NCBI GenBank assembly: GCA_030770545.1
Contig: CM061107.1
Coordinates: 4,738,001-4,802,000, forward strand
From: Macropodus opercularis
Taxonomy: Eukaryota > Chordata > Actinopteri > Anabantiformes > Osphronemidae
Reading direction: 5' to 3'
DNA length: 64,000 bases
Shown here: piece by piece, positions 38,301 to 51,756 of the stretch
Numbering within the stretch: the stretch's first letter is position 1
How the letters are laid out: each line of letters starts with the position of its first letter
Notes under the pieces: generated by a model
Database searches by the model: none
Told to the model about the DNA's origin: nothing
Seen by the model: only the letters and a program-made list of their open reading frames with translations
Position numbers and translations under genes: made by a program

Positions 38301-40721
38301 GGTCAGCCGGCAGTGGCTCAGGTTTCAGCAACACAGATAATTCAGCTGCCTTTTTATGAGTCTTTTTAAGGCAAACTGGCTGTACAGTACTTAACAGCAG
38401 CAGCACAGAATATACAGCAGCTACTGTTTATGCTTTCTAGCTTGAGATATCCTTAATGCAATGTTTAAAGTGTGTGTGGTTGACAGGGTGCAGATAAAGC
38501 ACAGTGGATGCCCTTAAGGGAAGCGCAGTAAAAGGCTTTCCCCACAGAAAGGTCCAAAGTGCAGTTGTCCATTCTGCACAGCAACAATGGAGCGGTTGTG
38601 CAAACGGAGCCATCAGTGAGCGCTGGCAAGCCTGGCAAGCCAGCTTATCAGGAGCCAGGGTGCACGGAGCGGTGGGTGGGGCGCTGGCGTCGAGACCAAG
38701 AGGAGGTCTACGCAGGAGGCATTCGGCCGCTGTGCTGCAGCGTCGCTCACCTGCGTTTTGGAATTGCTCAGAAAAGAGAATAAACGAGAGCAAAACTCAG
38801 GATACAGACAATTGAGAAAGCGTTCGCACCTGGAAGCTCCTCAGTAAAACCACAGTCTGACCCGGTGGCCTTTGGGGTTAAGGGCCGCACTCAAAGGCAC
38901 CACAGTGGCGTTCACTTCCACTCAGGCTGAACTTTCCCATCGTGACCTTGCTTCACTAACCTGCAGGCCATCACTGGAAAACATATTTAAACCAAGGTAC
39001 CAAATATTTCCCAAGTATAATATTACACATATACCTGAAGCACCGAGGCCGTGTTTAATGGCTCTGGCTGAACGGCTCCAGTGGGTAATCTTAGCAAGGA
39101 CTATCAGAGTGTCAATATTTACATTACTTTTGTAATATATTTACTACTTTTTGCGTAAAAACTATGAATGCAAAAACCAAATCAATCTTCTCCCGCCTGT
39201 CACACACACACACCGGTGTGACACAGATTTTTAGTAGCGCGCTTTGTTGGTGGCAGATACTTTTTCTCTCGTAGAGCTTGTTTGAGGTGTTGGAGGAATG
39301 CGTTGTGTGCTCAGAGAGTTTACTCACTTGTAAGATAGTCTGTAGTGCTTTCACTGCATTTTCCTTTGGGACACAACACTTGGAAAAAAAAGGAAGTCTC
39401 AAGGTGCCTATGTTAGGCTTTAGATGTGACTCCGAGTTGGTAAATATTTAGAGAGCAAACATTTGGTACCAGCAGGGATTATAGTTGAAGGAAACATGTT
39501 TTTCTAAGAATGGAAATGTCAGCATATTGCAAGGCATAATACTACAATTTTTATTTTAATACCCATCTCCAAAAATAACAGCAATTTAGCATCTAAAATC
39601 CCACAGAGCAAATCAGATTGTTTTTCCAAGTCCAGCTTATTTTCATGTAGCTTGCCCACAGAAACTCATTCTCTGTTCAACACGCGTCCAATTCATCAGC
39701 AGGGATTGTTGCCGCCCACTAACAAGCAGCATATTTGTTCTGCTGCTTTACCTTGTTGCCTTTGCAGAGGGAAGGTGCCAAAGGTGGATGTTAACCATGT
39801 CAAGTGCTATCTGCTTCATTTAGTTGCTGTCTGAATATTCATGGGGCCCGATACTGGTGTCAGCCCTCAGCCAGCCGTGCAGGCGGCCGACATTGTCTAC
39901 AGTCATCAAAGCTCTTGATCCATCAACGTGTGGCTCCTTCCACCTTTGAGTCTTGTTTTCCCCCTCACGTTTATGTTGGTTTTCTAATAAGGTGGTGCTT
40001 TTGGCTTTAAGCCAACGATCGTTTCCTGTTTCCTGTTCCAATTTGCGTGCCGTGCGAGTGGAGCCGTGCTCTGAGGCTCTCGGGACGAGTCGGCGAGGGC
40101 TCCCCGCGAAGAGGAGAAGGCAGGAGAGCGGGTATAACCCCCTGCTCTGCAGTCATGCCCATTTACTCCCCCTGACACCTCCGGGGACACGCTCTGACCA
40201 CTGCAGGGATCTCGCTCCCTCTTTGCTCTCACTCATGCGTTTCCTCTCTGTGCTCCGAGGAAACCGCACCAAATTCCTTGTGCGTGGCAGGAGCGTTTTG
40301 GGAGGCCCCCCGTCACCTCCCATGTGGCCTCATCTAGTTGTTTCAGACTTAGTTAGCAGTGGGTGTCATTAAATATAGGTTTCCTGATCAACTCGTGCTT
40401 GTTCCTGCTCTTAGACTCAGATTTACGCACTTGATGCAGCAGATTAATCATTTGCAGGGTGTTGCAATGAAATTTGGGCAGGAAAGAATTCAGGTCTTTA
40501 CTTAAGCGAAAGAAAAAAATGTGAAACTGGAATGCAGGTCTGTTTACTCAAGCCTATATTGATAGTGAGGTACTTGTACTTAATTTGTACTTTATACTTA
40601 TTCAGCACTACGTTCTAGGCAGTACTAATATTATTTTGTCCCCACTACCATAATATAAAAGCCAGTAAATATTTTCAGATTAAAGTTTCAATGTAACGCA
40701 CAGATGTTATTCACTCGTTGG

Positions 40722-40736
40722 CCAGTTGGGGGCAGT
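40722..40736 (+). promoter_or_regulatory. CTCF-like motif
   Basis: CCAGTTGGGGGCAGT matches the CTCF core at all positions except T for A at position 6. Confidence 0.45.
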
Positions 40737-43345
40737 GTATTCGTAGACTGAAGTACTAGTAGCGTTAGCATGCGACAAGATTAACACTGGCGCTTCTGCC
40801 CGGCTCATAACTGTAAGTCCAGTATTTATTATGCGCGTAGCTTTTTTCTGTCTTAACCACCTCCTGAGGGAAATATCACACTTCATCGGCTAATTGGTAA
40901 AAATAGCGTTTAACGCGAACCAGCTAGCTAGAAAAAGAATTTTAAATTATACTGTGCTTTACAGCTGATGTATGTTTTTTACATTAAAGACTACAACACT
41001 GCATGTAAAAATAACAAGTTGTTAAATAATATAAATAAAAGTACGAGGTCACGCTGAGGGAGGTTGAGCTAATGAGCTAATGTTGGCTAAATCTCAGGGC
41101 AAGTTGGCTTCAGGAGGCTGCGTTTTATTTTTAAAATATGCGTAAGTGGTATTTTAAATATTAAGTCAAATGCAAAAACTACACAACAATCACTGCACTC
41201 TTTGTGTGAAATGCTGTGATCCAAACGACAACATTGTGGAGTTGAAGGAGAAAACATCACAAACACATCAAGATAAAATGAACAGGGCTGGAAAGACCCT
41301 GAGCCCAGTGTCCTGATACTGGCTGAGGGAATTTCATCTCCTGTCATCTCCTCGTTGATTGGTATCGATTGGTTTTGGCTGAATTGCCTCTTGAATGGAT
41401 GTAGCAGCAAATAATCCCTCGTTGTAGTTTCCCAAATCCATAGTGGGGGGGCTGGCGAACGGCTGCATGAGTGAGTCTCTGCAAGCTGAACATTTCATTT
41501 CCTGCGGGGGTCAGGAAAGACAAGTTTTTTAGCCTCCGTGTTGCCTCCTAATGAGACTGGGGGAAAGTTGACCTACTGAGTAATTGTGACAAACATAGCG
41601 GAGAGGGAGCTGAGTGTTGGTCTGCCCCCCTTTTCACTGCGGTGGTTAAAAAAACTCACTGCACCTGTGGTTTGTAAAGACATGAATCTTTTTCCCAGAC
41701 AAAACGAGGAATTCACTGCAGCTTGGAAAAGACTCCTTCCCCCCCTGCCTGCGGTGCACGGATGACACGGTCTGCTGTGCCGCCGCCGCCTGCCGCCGCT
41801 GCCGGTCGGCTTTCGATGGGGGCAGCTTGAGTGTAATAATGAAATGGAAAAGTTCCAGCACAGTGAACACTAGCACGTAGAAGGTAATTGGAGACTGCCA
41901 CCGAAGAACTCTGCACGATACGCTTTCAGTTCCACTCTACAGAGAGACAGACCACAAAGTTTGATTATGTTTGCTGTTAACCAAACGCCTGCTGTAGTAG
42001 AGCAAGATGGGATCCTGTTCAGACCGGATGAAGAAGGTGAGAAGGGGAGACGCTTGGGCTGAATGAAGGCATTTTATTAAAGAAAGTAGCATCAACATTA
42101 TCGTTCCTGTCTGATTCGGTGTTAAGGTGTTTTCACAACAAGGACTTGCTGAAGTCAACACAAATAGGTTCTGGCATCCTATTCTTAATGTATGAGCCCT
42201 GAGTGTTGCGTATTGAATGATTGGCAGGCTACGGCCTGGCTGGCATGGCCACCTTTAGGGCAGCGTTGCTACTGTTTTGAGATCAGGCGTTTGAGGGTCA
42301 CGTTAGCTTTGATTAATTAATGAAAGACCTCAGATTGGTGGATCTTTATCTAGTTGAAGTCTGATTTGATGGTGAAGGATCACAGTGTGTTCAATGGAAA
42401 GCAGATGAATGATTGATAAGAGAAGCAAAGCTGCTTCAAGTCCTGCTCTGAGGACATGAATAATAAAGGACACTTTGAGGGCCTCTGTGCCATATGGAAG
42501 ACTAGGGATTACATCACCTTCTGGATTTACCATCTATGAAAATGTTTTTCTTTGTATTTTTTTATTAATAATTTACTTTTATTAGTGAACCACTAAAACC
42601 AGTAATTAAACTGCATATCTTTATTATTATCACTGTTACACAAAATATTAATAAGGTGAAGTGACGTGTAAAGTGGGTCATTGTTTTTGCTACAATTTCA
42701 CCTTATTTAATTTTATTAAAGTATCGTTGATGGTATCAGATAATTCCTTCTGAAGTGTAATTGCCAACATGTTACATTTTAATCAGATCAGCAAATTATG
42801 CTTTATGCTTTATTACGTACGTTTATGACATTGAATGCCTACATTGGATAAGCCGTTACTTCATCATGGTACCTTCTTCGTCAGTTGATGCTGTGACTGG
42901 CTCATTTCACTCCATGATTGTGTTCACGGTGGTGCTCAGAGCTCTGCAGTTTGAGTTATGAATACCAGAGGTGCCAAAACACATAAAAGATGTTGGAAGA
43001 GGAAAAAGGAAGGTGAGGAGATGTCTTTTGGCAGCGTTTCTGCTCTGTGAAGCTGCCTCTCCTGTCTACAGTGCAGATCCTGCTGCTCTGTGTGTATCTG
43101 TCAGGCTCCATGTCATCCTGCCATTGTTCAGGCCAGAAATCAGCACAGACTCCCATTGTTCTGCACTCAGATCTGCAACTACAGCCTGCTCTGCCCAGTG
43201 CCTGCACTTTGTCATGTTTTTAAAATGGAGTGTCATTTCAGGGCAATAATAAGAGGCCCGTGTACCTCTGCTTTGTCTTTGTGGTTTGGATGTTAAGACA
43301 ACATTAAACCCTCCTAAACTTTCTGTAATTGGGCTTGATGTGCCA

Positions 43346-43418
43346 TTGTGGCGGGAGAGGATGCTTGTGCATCCGTTTTGTGGCAGAGCAGAGGCTCAGG
43401 CATCCTCTCCCGCCATAA
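43346..43418 (+). ncRNA. miRNA-like hairpin candidate
   Basis: A 73-nt inverted repeat. The arms GGCGGGAGAGGATGC (43350-43364) and GCATCCTCTCCCGCC (43400-43414) are perfectly complementary over 15 bases. Pairing continues outward by four pairs (one G-U) and inward by three pairs (one G-U), then past single mismatches nearly to a small terminal loop around 43381-43383. Size, stem length and internal mismatches suit a pre-miRNA. I do not recognise the sequence as a known miRNA family. The strand is arbitrary because both strands fold. It could instead be a transposon-derived palindrome. Confidence 0.35.
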
Positions 43419-43419
43419 A

Positions 43420-43445
43420 CCTTTACTGGCTCTCGACAGTAAAGG
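43420..43445. repeat. second small inverted repeat
   Basis: CCTTTACTG and CAGTAAAGG pair perfectly (9 bp) around an 8-base loop, one base after the larger hairpin. Confidence 0.7.
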
Positions 43446-46400
43446 AAGACGTGCCTCAGAGTGGATCAAAGTGACTCCTCCTCCCCCCTGTCTCAACAGA
43501 ACAACATGTTGATAAGGTCCCAGTCACAAGCTCAGTCAGTTGTGGAGGAGTGGAGTGGTTAAGGATTCCTCTGGCTTGTGGGAAAGCATTCTGGCTGAAA
43601 AGACGTCCTGACATTTGTTTTCCAAACAGCATTTGTCTGGCTTCGCGATGGGGGTTAGTAAAGACCTTGGTGTGTTCAGCGACTTTTCTGTTGTTCGGTG
43701 GGGTTGATACAGGCTAACTTCTCATATGTGAGGTGGTTATATGTACCTCTTTCATGTGGTTTTACTTTGTGAGGTATCTAACCAAACACTTTCATTTTGC
43801 CACCGCGTCTCTTTAGACCGGTTCGACTGTGTATTCCATTCAATGGCAGCGCGGCAAGACCCCTCGACATGCTGCAGCGAGTAACCTTTAGTTTGGATGA
43901 AAAATATAGTTTTTCTCAGTACGACTTTCACTCTTGGCCCTCGTAATGTTCACTCTTACTCAGTTGTCATGGAGCACTTCCACATTAAATAACATAAATA
44001 GTTTTTGCCTTCAGTCTCACTGAGCTGTGCCTGATGCTTTTACTTCCACACGTATAATGTAATACATACAGTATTTTTCATTTAAATATCCACTGGTCTT
44101 ATATTAGGATGAGGATGATTTTATTTACACACAAAGCTGAGATGAGCATAAAACAACTTAACGTTGTTGTTGTTGTTGTTGTTGTTGTTGTTATTGTTGT
44201 TCCCATAATAGAATTAGATTTATTAGTCGTTAATATAAAACATCAATAAGTGCAGTGTGTGGTAACATATGGCTCATGAGCAATGGGTTTCCACGTTCTG
44301 ATGTTTTCACCAGACCGCATTCCCTTTGCTATGACCTAAGAAGAGACCACAAATGAGAATCACCTGTCTGTGGTGAGCCCCAGGATCAGAGCCCATCTCC
44401 TCTCAAGGTGGGTTGTCACCGTGGCTATTAAGACTAATAGCAGCAGCTTGTGATAAGCACAGTTAGCTGAATTCATGACCCGAGTGGCCGGTGCAGCAAG
44501 ATCATTTCCACTTGTGTGTTTTTCTGCTGATGCGTTTAATTTTTATCCTGTCTGGTGCTGTGACACAAGAGGGAAACCAGAGATAAAAAAGGGAGTGATG
44601 GAGCCTTGGGTGAAATATTGATTTGGTACAATCCTGGGAGAGAGCACTGCAATATTATATTGTCTCATATGACACAAATTAAGTAATCTCTGTAGTGTTG
44701 ATTCAAAGCTTTTGTGGCCACGATGCTGTTCTTCAAGGCAAATGACATGAAAATTGCAGGTTACATTCCCACGAATCCTTTCAGAAGAAAGAACCAAATT
44801 GAGTTATAAAGTGCCCTCAGGGGGATTAATGAACCCATATTACAAAATGATAAGTTTAATAACCCATATTTCTATGAACTGCCTGCACTGGACCTTCTTC
44901 CAGTTGTATGGATGCTTTCTAACAGAGCATTTCATGGAGGTGCCACAATTAATTCATTTTGTAGATTCCTGTTTTCAAAGATGAAGGAAAAAAGGATGGA
45001 GATAGTTGCATTTGTGCCCATAATGGACTGACCGTCAACCTGAAAAACTGGGATGAATGTCTTTAATTATTGAGTAAATAAACCATTTGAATTTTTGTAG
45101 CTCTTGGGGTCCATGACTACATTATTTATGTACACCGACGCTGGATAAGGTGTGAGCTGAGGCACTCCTCTACCTTTACTTTAACTACTGTACAACCAGC
45201 TCTCAATATAAACCTGCCACGTTTCATTGACCACTCTGACACACTTGTTCCCCCTTCCTCTTCCCTCTCTGCCTCCACATGGCCGGTATTAGCCGATTTC
45301 CTGGAGATCAGTGGAGGACACTGTTGGAGCACTCATGCTCCTCTTTCTTGCTCTCATTCACTCTACGTAGAGTGGCCCGCTTAATGCATTGTAATGGTTG
45401 ACCATTATTTACGCAGGGGATAAACAAAGAGAAGCGAGGAATTGATGGAGTAATCCACTCTCGCAGTCATTAGGCATTGAGATGGAGGAGCTGGTAGGAG
45501 CAGCCTCCTCCTTATGCCTCTCGAGTCGAGCAGCTAATGGAAATGGGACTCATTAAGACACCTTATACTCAGACGCACCCAAGATCATGAGCAATTGCTA
45601 ATTGATTGTCGTTAGCGCTCCCGCAATGAGACGCTCTGTCTGTTTTCTCATTTGTTATGAACGGCTTTGTTTTCTTCCCCCGTCTCCTTCACTTCATTAT
45701 TGATGTTGCTGTTTTTCTTTCTCTTTTGCCTCGAGTCTTCTTCGTCTGAGTCATCTTAACGCCGCTTTACCTGGTTAGCTGCATTCGTCACAATCCAGAG
45801 GCATCCCACGTGGACAGGGTTTTTCAAACATCACCCTGGACCCACTAATGTGTCCATGTACACCAAATCTATAGTATTGCCTGGTAAAAGGGCTGTGGAA
45901 AATGTGCTTCAGCCAGCATGGCCATGGTTGAACAGCAGGGACAGGCAGGTCTCCCCATGATGCTCGCTTATTAGGTCTGGAAATTTCTTTTTCTTTCCTC
46001 TGGAACTAGCAGATTGTGTTCATTTCGGCCTTTAATCATTTTCCCTTCCCACAGAAATGTGCTCTCCTTCCCCTCTCTGGATTCTTCTGTGTCTCTCTGC
46101 CGCCCCCCCCCATCCTTTCTTCTTCACTCTCATTGCTTTTTCATTTTCCTTATTATGAAAAGGAAGGAGAAAAGATAAGGGAGCAAGATGAGGAAAGGGG
46201 ATGAAAATGCAAATACAGGTCTGTGATTCTTTCTTACGACAAATCAGGCCTCATTACATTCACCTTTCCTTTGCATTTGGCTTGATGCGATCTCCTTTTT
46301 TTTTCTTCTGTGGTACTTGTCTCCATTACATTATGAAGTCTTTCACCTCGAGTAAACCCCCACTGCTCCTAGTCAGAACAGCCAGGTGACCAAAGAGGAA

Positions 46401-49400
46401 TCTCTGGCTGCAGGGCATGTGATTTGCTTTGCAGATGAAGGTGGACAAAGCAGGGAGGCGGGGGCATCGTTTTTAGGTCTGTGGTCAAGCAGTACAGCAT
46501 TTATTTATTTTTGCTTTAGCACACTGCCAGCCGTCTTCCCCTGTGTCTCTGTCTCCCATGTGGGAGTCGCTACCACCTCACTCTGACAGGGAAAGACTAG
46601 AAACAAAGGAAGAAAAGTACAGGCACCCTCTTGGGCTGCTCCTGCTTTTGAAACAAGATATACTGTAGAGACAGGAGGAGGACAAATTATATTGAAACCA
46701 TAAATTCATGTGAGACTTATATAAGCACCAGTGCATACTTTAGAACTACATAAAACATTGTTGTTCAAAGTCAAATTCTGACTATTCTGCCCATTGTTCC
46801 TATGGGTATTAGTCACAGTAGGTTAATAGTAATGAGTCCAAAGAGCTTTTTCTCACTCTTCAGTATTTGTGTATTGAATGAATTAATAGTTCATAGTAAA
46901 TTGCCAACTGGGGCAAAGGGCACAGTAGAAAGAAAAACGAATTTGACTAAATCAAATGACAGCTTGTGAATGGCAAAGCATGTTATAGTCTACGGTTACA
47001 GGTCTTAACTAAATTATTACCTAAGCAGTTTAGCCCAGAGTACATTGAAAGTTTGGCTTTTGGCAGGAAATGCGCCTCCCAGAGTTCTGATAGACTCCTC
47101 TGTGTTCAGACAACCTGGGTTAGTCCCAGGGAGCAGAATTGCCTCTCTGCGAAACAATGATGCCACAGGTAATGGCCTTGGCTCAAATCTTCAGTGAGTG
47201 CAGCCAGGCAATAGCATTTCCAAGTGTTTCGAGTCTATGTGGATTTGAAAATCTACTGCTTTACAAGGTCTCAAATGTATGTTACACATGAGAGGCACAA
47301 GCTGGGGACAGGATGTGCTGAGATAATCTGACTAAACTGTTCATTATTTAAAGCCTGTCTAATCATCTAATTGCTTATTTCTTGCCCATTTGGGTCTTTC
47401 TATAATGTCCCTACATTACCAAGTCATATTAGTGTTTCTAGTATAATGTTTTACTAAGCTAAAAAACGTCAACAAATGTAATCATTTTAAATTCTCAATT
47501 CAAATAGTAACTTTTTAGTAATTTTCAATTTTCAACTGTATTTTGTTGACACAATACAAACAACCGATGCTAGAGGGCAGGCAAATTGGGAAGCTATACG
47601 CAGCAGGAAGTAAATTACCTGCATTTACATAAATAAGATGCATAATTGGTAGTTGCTGTAGTGCTGATATGGTGGGACCTTGCATACAGCTGCACTGTTT
47701 TGCAGTAGTGTGTTTGCCTGCAGTGTGTGTGCGTGCGTTGTGTAGGATATGTGTATGTCTCTGCGAGGATCCCCATAATTACAGCAGTGGTGGTTAACTA
47801 GGCGCCGGCATTTGTGTTAATCAGCAGAGTGAACATTAGGGAGCTAACTGAGCCGGTGTCTCATGCTTTCTAAATGTATCACACTGAAAACCATTATCTC
47901 TAAACCTTTAATCATCACTATAGCAGCCATTCACAGCAATGATACACTTTACAGTTATGACTTTGCTCCACAACAACATGTGAATTTGTCTAATGCAGTG
48001 ACACCACCGTAGACGTCCTCTGACACTGGCAGCATGCGTTGGGAAATGCTCAATCCCTTCTCTTTTAACCTGGATTTGGATGTCAGTCAGTATATTACAT
48101 GCAGTATATAGGCATCATAACCGAGCTGCTGTAAAGTAGATTAGGATAATGCAAGATTAAAAGCTCTCTGTTGGTTTTTAATAGCCTGACTTCGCCACAA
48201 ACCCAAGAACATGACTTGCTTAATAAGTGTTTAACTTCTACATATGGGAATAAAGATTATTCGTCATAATGTTTCACCATCACTGGTCATACTGCTAAAT
48301 GAGCAACCCCACAAACAGTTTGGTGGTCAGCAGGTTAGAACACGCCAGATTGATTTAACTGGTTTCACATTTTCAAGCATTTATTGGAGCAGGATGCTAA
48401 TGTTAGTATTGACACAGATGTTGAATAAAAATAGCAATTAACAGACTAATTTGTAGTGAAATTAATTATTAGCTGCACCCTTGTTAAAATCTATAAGAAA
48501 CATGTTGTTTGAAGGATTGATGGGTAATCGACCTTTAGCCTTAATTTGACTAAAATAACGCAATTAAAATATCTGGAGAAACCACAGTAGCCCTTAATTA
48601 ATTAGTGTATAATCACATTATTAGTGTAGATTTAAACAAACTGACTTTGTGAAAACCTGCTTCCCTGCTGGTTAATCATTACAAACCACTAAATAGTTTC
48701 TCCTCCAATTGCCGTTGGAGTTTTCCTCCTTTGATTTGACGTGTCTGTTAAAAAGCAGAGACACATCTTCTACTTGATGCTGCATATGTGGTGCATATCA
48801 ACAACAGGAAGCAGCCTGAAGGAGGTGCCATGATTTCTGTGCCATGGTAACACTGAGGTGGAAGTGTAGCACTGCTGAGGGAGGTGCATGGGAGGTTAAA
48901 CGTTTCAGAGCTGGCATTCGCTGAGAACAATGCGCTGTGTAGAACTATTCTATTTCACTCTTAATCACGGCTACGTACTAAAGCTAAGAGATAAAAAAAG
49001 AGGTTGTCTGGGCATTTTGGGGAAGTTCTACCGTACAGTATCGGCATAAGCATCAATCATGGCAGTAGTATGTGTTTTGGAGCAACTTTATCACCCAGCT
49101 TCATTGTTTCCTTTTTTTAAACAGGCAACAAAACTCTTTCTTTATTCACATTCTCATTTTCATTTGCTCTCCACATGTATTCTAACCCTACTGTATTTAC
49201 CAGTTAAAATGCTAATGTGGCCCACGGGGAATAAAAGCTCCTGAGAGCTGGCTGGGTGAACAGCCTATGGCTGTCAAGAGCTTTTCCCACAGTGCTGCCA
49301 GGTGAGCTTTTCTCCCCAGGTGTCCCCACTCCTGCTATTGTCAAAGCTTTAGCGGGTGGGGTCCAGCTCCCACCACCGGTATAACCACAGCCACTTTGTG

Positions 49401-51630
49401 CAGAATGACAATTCTTCATGCAGTCAGTAAAAAACCTCAGTGCTGACTTTGGGTGGCAGGCGAGGGAGCCTGTCCAGCTCCAGCGGCTGCTGTGAGAGTA
49501 GGGATTTTGACTCCATGAGGACCCAATTACACCCGGGAGGGCCTCTCTGAAGGAATAATAACAATGATAAATGCACCTCTGTGCTTAGCTTAAAAGAGCT
49601 GGGGAGAAATGTTTTATTGTTCTTGCCTGTCTTGACGCAATTTACTTCAGACTTTGTTTTTGCAGTATCCCTAGGTTTAAAATATCACCTTGTAGATTGT
49701 ATCTTTTTTATGGGAGGCCTGGTGTCATTCTGATGACTTGGCAAATATTTGCCTAGACTTTGATATAGTAACTAAAAATATAAAGATTATGTGCGAATGT
49801 ATGTAGGTTTTATGATCTGAATGTGATTTTTCAGTCCGGAATTTGAACTTTCTGTGCCCTTTTATTCTTTAAGCGTTTTTTAATATTGAAATAATATATT
49901 TTTTTTATTTTAGGCCATAGAGTATTTGTCCCAGTCAGAGGGTGATTCTGGGAAATATTTCCTTAATTAGATAACAGGGCTCCGCATTTCAGATTTGCAC
50001 TTCACCAACAGTTTATCAATTACTGCTTGTGGTTTCATACTGCCAGTCAGTCTTTGTCTGGGTGCTCTAGCCTCCTCCTCACTGCACTGCAGAGCCATGT
50101 TATTGTACTTAAACAAATCAATTCTGTTGCAGTTGAGCTTTTTTTCCCTCCATCCCCCGTCATTATGAACTGTTTGCAGTGCAGAGCACATTGATTTTTC
50201 ACAGCCCTGGAAAAGCTGTTGATGAATAGCACAGAGGTATCTGGGGAGAATCTGGCTTTAAAAAGGAGGCACCCAGCATCAACCCCTCCTCCTCCTCTCT
50301 CCCAACCCATTGAGCCCCCAGCGCTCCTCCACTTTCTCTATTCAGAAAGCCGCACTTCCAACAGGGGAGAAATTCTGCCTAAAACATCTTCCGATGATAA
50401 AGACGATGTTTAAAATCGTGCAAGGCAGAGGGGATCTTCATTTTCTTCTGAATGTGAAAATACACCTTGTGGTTAGACAATTTTTATATTTGGAGCATTA
50501 GCCTTGTCCATTGCTTGTTGTGTGCCACTAAGTGGAGGCCAGATGAAAATGATTCTCTAGCAGAGACAGCAATAGAGTTGAGGGTACCCCATAAAGGATA
50601 GAGAGGGTGGGGAAATAGCATTTGTTGCGTGCCTACACACTTCTCACGTGTATTCGTCAAGTCAGAGTTAACAACACCAAAACATTTTTATTCTGCATAA
50701 CCTTCTTTCAATACACCCATGGAAATTTATGGGTTCAACATTTAAGGAATCCAAAAACCAGGGCACTTTTTCTTTGGCTCTATAAAAAATAGTGTCATGC
50801 TCTCTGAGCAAAAGAGAGAGTTACAGAAAGAGCTGAGTTCAGAACAGGAATGAAAGAAAAGACCAAGAGCTTGTTTATATTCTCTCACCTGCTGAGGACA
50901 TTGCTACCTTAAAAGATGACTGTTAAAGTACGGCCTTAACCTTGACCTTTTATTAAAAGGGTGTAGGACTTCCATTTGGCTGAATTTGCACTCATCCTCT
51001 CACAAAGACCTTAAAAATATTATGTACCAACCAAATTTGACTTTTTCTTTAGATTGTAGGTCTTATGAAAGTACAAAATAAAGTCACAAGTACCGCATGT
51101 TTCCAGATGTTACTCATTGAAGTTAACCGTTCATCCCGGTGTTGGAAACGCTGTTAATATTCGTAATTAGAATTTACATACATTTAAATTTTAAATGAAT
51201 AAAATATAAAATAATACAATTATGGTTTGGTGTCATTTTACCTAATGTAGTCTGAGTTTTGAAGGGTGTTGGTGTTGCACAAGCTTTAACTATAGCGAAG
51301 ACGTCGTTAATAGGTCTGTCTGTCAATCGTCAGTGATTTGCTTATGTGCATGGCAGCGAACCTATGATGGGGTGGATGTGTTTGATGCCATACTGATCAC
51401 GTGAAGTATCGCCTGCTCTTTTGATTTGTCCTTCATGGGCATGAGAGCGTGAAGGAGCTCATCTGCGCAGGGAAAAAGTGTCTCTGGTTCAGCAAGGCAC
51501 AGATGGAGGCAACTTAGAGTCCACAGGAATCTGTGAGAAGCAAAATCATTGAGTGGGCTTGATTTTTTTAGGGGAAAATTGCAAATGCAACAAGTCATTG
51601 TTTGGAGGTAATAAAGCTGTGATTGATGTA
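43446..51630. other. non-coding region, 43.4-51.6 kb
   Basis: No supported coding exon. It contains a (GTT)n repeat, a C-rich run near 46101, octamer ATGCAAAT near 46206 and a TAATTA-dense patch at 48590-48640. Mostly AT-rich sequence consistent with an intron. Confidence 0.55.
44163..44201. repeat. (GTT)n trinucleotide repeat
   Basis: About thirteen units with one interruption (TTATTG). Confidence 0.95.
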
Positions 51631-51662
51631 TTTTTTTTCTTCTCTGTTTTTTCCATGGGCAG

Positions 51663-51756
51663 AAGACCTGAGGTGCTGGAGTGTTCCTCCATCTGATGTG
51701 TGAATGGGTGGGGGGGGTCCTTTGTGGTGAAGAATCAAGGATTGAAGTCAACACAG
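51663..51756 (+). other. candidate untranslated exon, 94 nt
   Basis: A T-rich polypyrimidine tract (51630-51655) leads to CCATGGGCAG|AAGACCTGAG, and the segment ends AACACAG|GTGAGTCTG, a consensus donor. The two sites define a 94-nt plus-strand exon. An ATG at 51696 opens 20 codons to the donor without a stop, but the peptide is not recognisable. In an untranslated 5' exon this would be an upstream ORF. The orientation agrees with the CpG island at 28-29.6 kb, 22.5 kb upstream, so both may belong to one gene; a zmiz1-like 5' leader is possible but unproven. Confidence 0.45.

Larger units (their letters stand above)
29651..43340. other. long non-coding region, 29.7-43.3 kb
   Basis: No supported coding exon on either strand. 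It contains short microsatellites (GT near 31943 and 35307, GGGA/GGAA at 35131-35157), a GC-rich patch at about 38500-38760 and another at 40040-40330, and a CTCF-like motif at 40722. The longest open frame, 151 codons from 30700, shows no family resemblance. Most likely intronic or intergenic regulatory DNA. Confidence 0.55.
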
